A stretch of DNA of 64,000 nt from Garcia nutans (taxonomy: Eukaryota; Streptophyta; Magnoliopsida; Malpighiales; Euphorbiaceae), in the NCBI GenBank assembly GCA_947685225.1, contig CANTUV010000035.1, forward strand, positions 44,826,001-44,890,000, in the 5' to 3' direction. Positions 49,901 to 58,900 of the stretch are shown here, piece by piece (within the stretch, counting starts at the first letter, position 1; each line of letters opens with the position of its first letter). Position numbers and translations under genes: made by a program. The notes under the pieces were generated by a model. The model searched no databases. It saw only the letters and a list, made by a program, of their open reading frames with translations, and was not told where the DNA came from.

Positions 49901-52900
49901 TAAGGATATATTCCAACACTCCTCCTCAAGCTGGAGCATAGATATCATATGCTCTTAGCTTGTGACAAATATATTCAATCCGAGGTCCTCTTAAAGCGTT
50001 AGTGAAAATATCAGCCAATTGATCATTTGAACTGACAAAATTGGTAACAATGCAGCCAGATTCAATCTTTTGCCTGACAAAATGACAGTCTACTTCTATA
50101 TGTTTTGTCCTTTCATGAAAAACTGGATTTGAAGCAATATGAAGTGCTGCTTGATTATCGCATATTAATTGCATTGGACTCATATTTTCACGTCTTAATT
50201 CTCGAAGCAATTGTTGTAACCAAATAAGTTCACAGGTAACTAAAGCCATGGCTCGATATTCTGCTTCTGCACTTGATCTTGCTACAACATCTTGCTTTTT
50301 ACTTTTCTATGATATAAGATTTCCACCAAAAAATACACAATACCCTGAGGTTGATCGTCTATCTGAGGGAGAACCGGCCCAATCAGCATCTGAATATCCC
50401 ACAATTTGTGTATGTCCTCTATTTTCATACAACAAACCTTGTCCTGGTGTTCCCTTGATATATCTAAGAATGCGTATTGCTGCATTCCAATGACTATTAC
50501 ACGGAGTTTGAAGGAACTGACTTACCACACTTACTGCAAAGGAGATGTCTGGGCGCGTGATACTGAGATAATTGAGTTTTCCAACCAATCTCCGATACTG
50601 ACCAGGGTCTTTTATTGGCTCCCCCTGTCCAGGAATAAGTTTAATATTTGGATCCATAGGGGTTTCCACAGGTTTACAATCCAGCATCCCAATGTCTTCT
50701 AAAATATCTAAGGCATATTTTCTCTGCGAGATAACAATGCTTGTAGATGATTGAGCTACCTCAATACCCAGAAAATACTTTAACTTTCCCAAGTCTTTAG
50801 TTTGAAAATGACAGAGAAGATGTTGTTTGAGTTGAGCAATTCCTTCATTATCATCACCTGTTATTGCAATATCATCAACATATACTGCCAAATAAATACA
50901 CTTGCCATGAACTGTATGATGATAAAATACCGAATGATCTGCGTCACTTCTACGCATCCCAAATTCTTGAACCACAGAACTAAACCGTCCAAACCATGCG
51001 CGTGGAGATTGTTTCAGACCATAAAGAGACTTCTTCAATCGACAAACTAACCCATACTCCCCCTGAGCAATAAACCCGGGCGGTTGCTCCATATAAACTT
51101 CTTCTGCTAGGTTGCCATGTAGAAAGGCATTTTTAATGTCTAGCTGGTAAATAGGCCAGTGATTTATGGCAGCAAGAGAAATAAGAAGCCGGACAGAGGC
51201 AATCTTTGCAACAGGAGAGAAAGTGTCACCATAATCAAGGCTAGGATTCTGAGTATATCCTTTGGCAACCAAGCGGGCTTTTAAGCAATCAACCTTTCCG
51301 TCAAGACCAACTTTGACAGTATAAACCCAACGACAACCAACCACAGATTGCCCAGATGGTAATGGAACAAGTTCCCAAGTATCATTATCATGAAGAGCAG
51401 TCATCTCTTCAACCATTGCTTGTTGCCAACCAGGATTAGCTTGTGCTTCATCAATAGATTTTGGAATAGATATAGTAGACAAAGTAGAGACAAAAGTATA
51501 GTATGAAGGAGAAAGACAATGATAACTCAGAAAATTATAAATTGGATGAGGATTACGAGAAGAACGAATACCTTTCCGAAGAGCAATAGGTAGAGCGGGT
51601 TCTTCTATTAGAGGCAAGACCGGCATAGGAGAAGTTGTTGGTGGAGGAGATGAGTGTATGACATCTGTACCTGCAAGAGAAACATCAAGTGTGGGAGGAG
51701 AAGGTCGCCTAGAGTAAACTTGTAATGGTTTATGAGAGGATCGATCATCTGAAATAGGAAGAGTGGGAGCTGGTAAAGCCTCAACAACACTTGTCTGATT
51801 AGTGGAAAAAATATGAGGATGCTTCAAAGAAGGTCACATCTGCTAAAACATAATATTTATTAGTGGTAGGATCATAACATTTGTAGCCTTTATGGAGACG
51901 AGAATACCCTAAGAAGACACACTTAATAGACTTGGGTTGAAGTTTATCTTTACCAGGGGTATGATTATGAACAAAACAGGTACACCCAAACACACGAGGA
52001 GAGAGAGGATGAGATTGTTTATTGGGAAACAAAATAGAATGAGGATTCTGATTTTGCAGTACTGAAGAGGGCATCCGATTAATTAAGTAACATGCAGTTA
52101 GAACTGCATCTCCCCAAAAACGAAGTGGCACCTTATGATGGATAAGCATTGTGCGGGTAGTTTCAATGAGATGTCGATTCTTTCTTTCAGCAATGCCATT
52201 TTGTTGAGGGGTATATGCACAAAAAGATTGATGAATGATTCCTTGTGAAGCCATAAATTCTTGAAAAGGAAGAGAAATATTCTCGTGCATTATCACTTCG
52301 CAGAATTTTGAGGGAGACATCAAATTGATTTTTAATTTCAGCACAAAAATTTTTGAAAATAGTAAATAGTTCAGATCTATTTCTCATTAAAAACAACCAA
52401 GTATAACGAGAATAGTCATCAATGAAAGTGACAAAATAATGAAAACCATAAATAGTACCAACACGACTTGGACCCCATATGTCTGAATGAACAACACTAA
52501 ACATAGATGATGCTCTATTACTTAAAGACTTTGGAAAAGAACTACGAGTATGCTTTCCAAGTTGACATGATTCACACTCAAGAGGAGAAAGTGTGGAGGC
52601 ACCAGGAACCAATTTCTGAAGTTTGGAGAGGCTAGGATGGCCAAGACGATTATGAAGTAGGTCAATAGAAACGGCAGAAGTAAGGGCAGTGGATGTTGTA
52701 GGACAGGAGAGAAGATACAAGCCATTGGACTCATGACCTTCTCCAATCATCTTCCCCGTACAGCGGTCCTGTACAAAAACAGAATTAGATTCAAAGATTA
52801 CTCTACAATTAAGTTGTTTTGATAATTTACTAATGGAAATCAAATTATATGGACATGCAGGGGCATATAAGACTGATACTAAAGGCATAGAAGAGAGAGG

Positions 52901-55900
52901 TTTACTTTCTCCTACTCCTTTAACCATTGTTTGTGACTCATTAGCCAAGGTAACTGTTGAAAATTGGGAATTAATTGTAGTAAGAGAGGAGAAAAGATTT
53001 GGATTACCAGAGATGTGATCAGAAGCACCGGAGTCTAAAATCTAAGATCCAGTGGGTGAAGATTGTGTGAGACAAGCAAAGGAAGTACCCGGTTGAACAA
53101 TAGAACCTGTTGGAGAAGATGACTGTTGTTTCAATACTTGATATTGTAAGTATTCATCATAATCAATCCCAGTTAATGTAACTGAATTAGGTTTCGATGC
53201 TTGAGTCGTGGGTAGAGGAAGAATACCATTGTCTTGAGATTGGACTATATTAGCAATTGGACGATTACCCTGATTAGGTTTGGGAGGTCGTCCATGAAGA
53301 GCCCAACAACGGTCACGTGTATGACCCCCCTTATCACAATAGGAGCAATGGAATCTGGAGCTTTTTCCCTTCTCTTTTCGACTATCTACCTGCTGACTAT
53401 TCTTCTGTACAACTAATACAGAAGTTTCAATTTCAATATTGCTGGAGGAGATGCGAAGTAAACGAGCAAAGACTTCATCTAATTTAGGGATGATTGGGCT
53501 AGCAAGAATCTGATCTCTTATAGTAGCCAAATCCGCTCGAAGCCCTATGAGAGCTAATACCATAAAAAACTTATCTCGTTGATTCTCTTGCTCAGTGGCA
53601 TTTGAAGAAAAAGGCATGAGAGAGTTAAATTCATCCTTCAAAGTTTCAACCTGACCTAAATAGCTGGGCATATCTTGAAAATTTTGTTGTAAATGAACAA
53701 TGTTATAGACAACCTTATAAATACGTTGAATATCATTAGTATACAACGTTTTAGCCTTGGTCCAGACTTTAAAACAAGTTTTACAAGACTGAAATAGGGT
53801 AAGCAACTTTGGTTCAAGAGAATGCCATAGTAGACTACATAGTTGTGCATCAATTTTAGTCCATGTTGTCCTATCTTTTTCATCAACATCAGTTGCATTT
53901 TTAATTAAGTGATCACTATAACCTTGACCCATAAACCAAAGTTCAACCGATGCAGCCCATGAAACATAATTATCACTGCCTTGTAATTTTACAGTAGTAA
54001 TGGCAGGAGAACTGGAAATAGAGGAGAACAGAGGTTTGATCAAACCTGATGTATCTGAACTAGAAGCCATTTTAAAGAAGAATCAGAAGAAAACCTGAAC
54101 TGAAATGCAATTTGAAGCCACTGCCAATTTCGAAAGAGGTCAGAAATTTGAATTGAGCCCACACACAAACTCGGAATGAAGAGGCGAGGTAGCTGGTGAA
54201 GTTTCGTCGGAAATGTACGCCGGAAATTTGCTCACGCGCCGGCGCGTGATACTCCGGCCAGAAATTCAATCGGCGCGTATGGCTCCACGCGCCACACTCC
54301 GGCGACGAGATTTTACAGTCCGGCTCGTCGGCGTCCTGCGCACCTGCTGTGGGTGGTGGTGAGAGAAAATAAACGCCGGAGACGGATGGTGAATTTGCAC
54401 AGTGACGGTGAAGGAAAAAGAAGAAAAGAAAAAAAAAGAAAGAGAAGAAGAAGAACAGAAAAAATCAGTAGCAACTTGGCTCTGATACCATGAAGATTTT
54501 GAGATAAATCTGAACTTCTTATTCTCAATATCTTGAATTTATAATAGGTTTTGAATTGGTATTTATAGGCTAATCCTATTACTATTAGAAATATACAAAA
54601 AATAGAAAAAGAATAAAGACAAACATAGTGGCATAAATACAGCCATAAAACTAGGATATCCCAACATTATGACTTAAATAAAGCCATAAATTAAGGATAT
54701 ATTCCAACAGTTCCTTTGTTGTTTTCCTCATGTTTTTAATCTATTACCTAGTATGTACAAGCTCTGATGCCAACTTGTAACGTTAGCACCAGATTAACCC
54801 AACACACACAACCTCAATCAGAGAATTAGGATTAGAGAAAGGTCAGGTTGAGAAGAGAATCAAAACAAAGGAGAGAATTGAGAGAAGGGGAGAAAGAGAG
54901 AAAGATAAGGAGGAAATTTACTGATATTTTCATAGATAGATAACCAGCTGTACGCACAACCTATTTAATAACAAAAAATGACTACAAACAAAAGAGTGGC
55001 ATAAAGGAATCATTCTCTCATTCTGTGCTCCTCACTGCTCAATGTTGTTATTCCTCGTCCTTTCTACTCTAATCATTAGCCAATCAAACAATGTCATACC
55101 TTTACCAGCCCTTGCAACTCATTAATTCCCTTAATTCATTCTATTTCCCCTTTTTCTCCTTTATATGTGACAAGGTGGTTTTGGGGTTGAGTGAAGACCC
55201 ATGAAGAGGATGGTTAGGAAGACTTTTTGAACACTTTAATAGAGAGTTTCAGGGACTCCCCAACACAAGATGTAGTGGTGGAATTTAATTAAATCTAGCA
55301 AAAGGGTAGTGTCAAAGACTTTCAAGAGGAGTTTGAGGAGATGAAAGCTTAAATGGAGAGATTAAACCCTTTTCTCATTGAGACCTACTATGTATTGAGC
55401 TTCCTTGGAGGGTTGAGGGAGGAAATCGAAGCTATGGGTAGAATGTGTTGCGGCCAGAGATGATGAGCAAGGCATTTGAACAAACTCAGTTGTAAGAAAT
55501 TGTCCTCGAAGCTTCCCAAAAAACTTACCAGACCCAACCTACAACCCATAACCGAAGTCAAAATATCCAAACCCAAGCCCAAATGACAAAACCTCCTACC
55601 CATTCAACCAACCCAACTCCAATGAAGCCAAAATCCATCAGCTCCTTTCCCCCGAAATCACATCAAAATACCAACTCCAAATCCCTAACTCCCTGCAACC
55701 CAAATCGACAATGCTTTAATTCTTGCTTCCGATGCACCAACCACTACTTTCTCAACCACCGATGCTCATCAAAGCAAGTAATGGCATTAGAAAGGGTGAA
55801 AGAAGTTGAGGAAGGTAACCTAGAAGAAGAATGGCAAGTTGTCAAGGAAGGAGAAGAAGTGACTGAGCAAGCCCAACTTTCTCTGAATGTTATTGATGGG

Positions 55901-58900
55901 AGCTTGATAGAAAATACAATTAAGCTGAAGGGGCAAACTAAAAACAAGCCAGTGATAATCCTCATAGACGGCAGCAACACAGTTTCGTTGACTCGAGGTT
56001 AGCGGAGAAATTGAAGCTATCTATAGTGTAAGTTAACCATATACCTATAACGGTGGCAGATGGGAGGAAAATAGTGGTAAGATCTATATGTTTTGATTGC
56101 AATTGGTGCATGCAAGGATTGAAATTCCAATTTGATGTTATAGTGTTGGAGATAAGCGGTTATGACATGGTAATAGTTGTTGACTGGATGAAGTTCTATA
56201 CTCCTATCACGTTTGATTTTGAGGGTTGTAAACTATTGTTTAAAAAAGATGAGAAGATGGTAGAATTGAAAGGGATTACTGAGTCAGCTTCGGTGAAGGT
56301 GATGAGCGTCAAGGAGTTAGGTAAATTGATCCAAAATGGCTGGAGTGGAATCTTAGCCATACTTTTCTCAATTCTGGAGTGGAATCTTAGCCATACTCTT
56401 TTCAATTCACTTAACCACTCTTAGTCCCACGAAATCTCAATAACTATAACCTAAATTCCAGAGCTCTCTTCAATCACTTTTAACCAAATATCATTTGATC
56501 TTCCAAAAACCAACTAACCTGCCTCCTTTTAGAGAAATTAACCATACCATCCCACACAAACCTAATTCCAACTCCATCAATTTAAGACCATACAAATATC
56601 CTCATTTTCAGAAGGAGAGAGAAAAACTAACCCCAAAAATAGACTTCCATAATTCAACAAAGTTAGAGCCCATTTGCTTCTCTTACGCTGTTAATTAAAA
56701 AAAAGATGGAAGTTGGAGGTTTTGTGTAAATTATCGCCAACTAAATGAACTAACAATAAAAAAAAAATCCAATACCCATAATGGAGGACTTGTTGGATGA
56801 GTCATATGGGGCAGTAGTATTTTTCAAAGACTGATTTGAGGGCTGATTATCATCATATTAGAATGGAATCCACGGATATCCCTAAAATAGCCTTCAAAAC
56901 ACTCATGAGCCATTTTGAGTTCAAGGTTATACCCTTTGGGCTAACTAATGCACCTGCCACCTTTCATGCCCTAATGAATAAGATTTTCCAACCCTATCTA
57001 AGAAAATCTCTTTTGGTATTCTTTGATGACATACTGATTTTTAGTAAGCAACATGAGTCCCATTTGGAGCTGGTTTTCAAAATTTTGCACCAACAAAAAT
57101 TATTTGTTAAGAAGGACAAATGTCTTTGGGAGCAACCCAGTGGAATACTTGGGTCATATCATTTTAGCAGAAGGGGTGTGAGCTAATGGTTCAAAAATAC
57201 AAGCAATGGTGGAATGGTCAACCCCTAAATCACTTAATCAACTAAGAGGGTTTTTGGGTCTCATTGGTTACTAAAAGAGATTCATCAAAGATTATGGAGA
57301 AATTAACAAGCCTCTCACATAATTACTAAAGGAAAATGGTTTTAGTTGCACTCAGAGGCTCAACAGGCATTCGAGACTTCAAAAAGAGAGCTATGACCAC
57401 TACCCTAGTACTTACCTTACCCAATTTCAATCAACCAATCTCATTAGAATGTGATGCCAATGACAAAGGAATAGGAGCAATACCAATGCAAGGGGGAGGC
57501 CTATAGCCTATATCTCAAAATATCTCAATCCTAGAAATCAGTCTCTTTTTGCCTATGAAAGAGAGTTGCTTGTTATTATCTTTGTAGTCCCTAAATGGAG
57601 GCACTATTTAGAGCAAGAGAAAATCATCACCACCATTGACCATCAGAGTATTAAATACCTCCTAGAGCAGACTCCACACGTCTAACAAAAGGGGATAACC
57701 AAATTGTTGGGGTTGGACTATCGAATTGTGTACAAGAAAGGCAAGGAGAATAAGGTTGCAGATGCTCTCTCCAGAAAATTTGAGGAAGATGAAGGAATTC
57801 TTTTCACTCTAATTGTAGTGCCAACCTTAATGGCAGAAGTAGAAAAATCATGCAATGAAGATCCTCCAATACAAGAGCTTCTAATTGCAGTAGCCACTCA
57901 ACCAACTCAAAATCCAAACTACTCCCTTTGAGGTGGGATTCTTAAGTGCAAAGGGAGGTTGTATATTAGGAAAGCTACAGCATTAAGAAGAGGACTGTTA
58001 GCTCAATTCCATGATAGGCCCCTAGGAGAACATTCTGGAGTCCAAGCTACTTATAACAAGCTGAAGGCACACTTCTATTGGCCAAACTTGAGAAAATTAG
58101 TAATGGAACGGATTCTCAAGTGTGACGTGTGCAGTAGGTGCAAAAGTGATAATTTCCCTTATCCAGGGCTATTGCAACATCTGCCCATACCCTCCACTGC
58201 CTGGTCTACAATAAGCTTGGATTTTATTGGGCAACTACCAAAATCCAAAGGGCTCGACACTATTTTGGTTGTGGTTGATAGTCTCACTAAGTCAACCATT
58301 TCATTCCCCTCTCCCATCCGTTGACAACATCCACTGTAGCTAAGGAATTCCTCAACCACATATGTAAGCTCCACTGTTTACCTCAAGTGATCATCTCTGA
58401 TAGAGACAACACTAGTGTCTTTTGGAGTGAATTGTTCAAACTACCAATGGTTAAATTGCACGAGTACTGCCTATCATCCTCAAATGGATGGGCAGAAGAA
58501 AAAGGTTGAATAAACCTTTAGAGAACTATTTGAGGTGCATTACACATCATTGTAATGTACCAGCAGTTAGAATTACATAAAAGAGAGAGAAACAGAGAGG
58601 AAAGGAGAGAATCAGGGGAAGAGAGAGTAGAAATTAGGGAGGAGAGAGGAGAGAAGAGTAGAAGAGAAAGGAATAGATAAGTAATTTTGATATTTGATAA
58701 TTGATAAATGATTGGCATCTGTACAGCCTATAAATAGCAAATTAACTACTAACAAAAAGGTGACCTTAGCCACAAAATCATTTCTTTAGTCCGTGCATCA
58801 TTCTCTCTGCCTATTTGTTATTCTCTCATTTGTCCTACTCATAACTACCCAAATCCCTGCACAATTCATACAAAAGGCTAATTCACCCTTTTGCCCCTCT

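Larger units (their letters stand above)
49700..54709 (-). mobile_element. Copia C, youngest and best preserved retrotransposon
   Basis: The LTRs 49700-49918 and 54491-54709 are 219 bp each and differ at only 3 sites. The duplication GTTCC is exact (49695-49699 and 54710-54714). The PBS complement GCTCTGATACCA touches the 5' LTR (54479-54490), and the polypurine complement CTCCTCCTCAAG follows the 3' LTR. Gag and pol cover nearly the whole interior in the usual Copia order. Two in-frame stops and two single-base frameshifts break the polyprotein. Confidence 0.95.
47435..55172 (-). mobile_element. Gypsy D, inverted inside Gypsy E gag, internally deleted
   Basis: The LTRs are 47435-47831 and 54776-55172, 397 bp each, ending TGTAACG and GTGACA on the plus strand. 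An exact duplication AGGTG flanks it (47430-47434 and 55173-55177). The PBS complement GCTCTGATGCCA lies at 54761-54772. Without its own insertions the element is only about 1.6 kb: gag joins directly, near 47950, to the last part of the chromodomain, so nearly all pol is deleted. Its LTRs are related to those of E but in opposite orientation. Inside it are a hAT-like element and Copia C. Confidence 0.92.

Noticed and set aside
50307..51827. 506-aa open frame as a host gene
   Set aside because: It carries Copia RT motifs (YVDD), sits between matching LTRs and is one part of a broken polyprotein.
51799..52344. Programmed frameshifts in Copia C pol
   Set aside because: They lie in the integrase core and in a T6 run, not at domain borders, and no slippery site with a structure is evident; decay is simpler.
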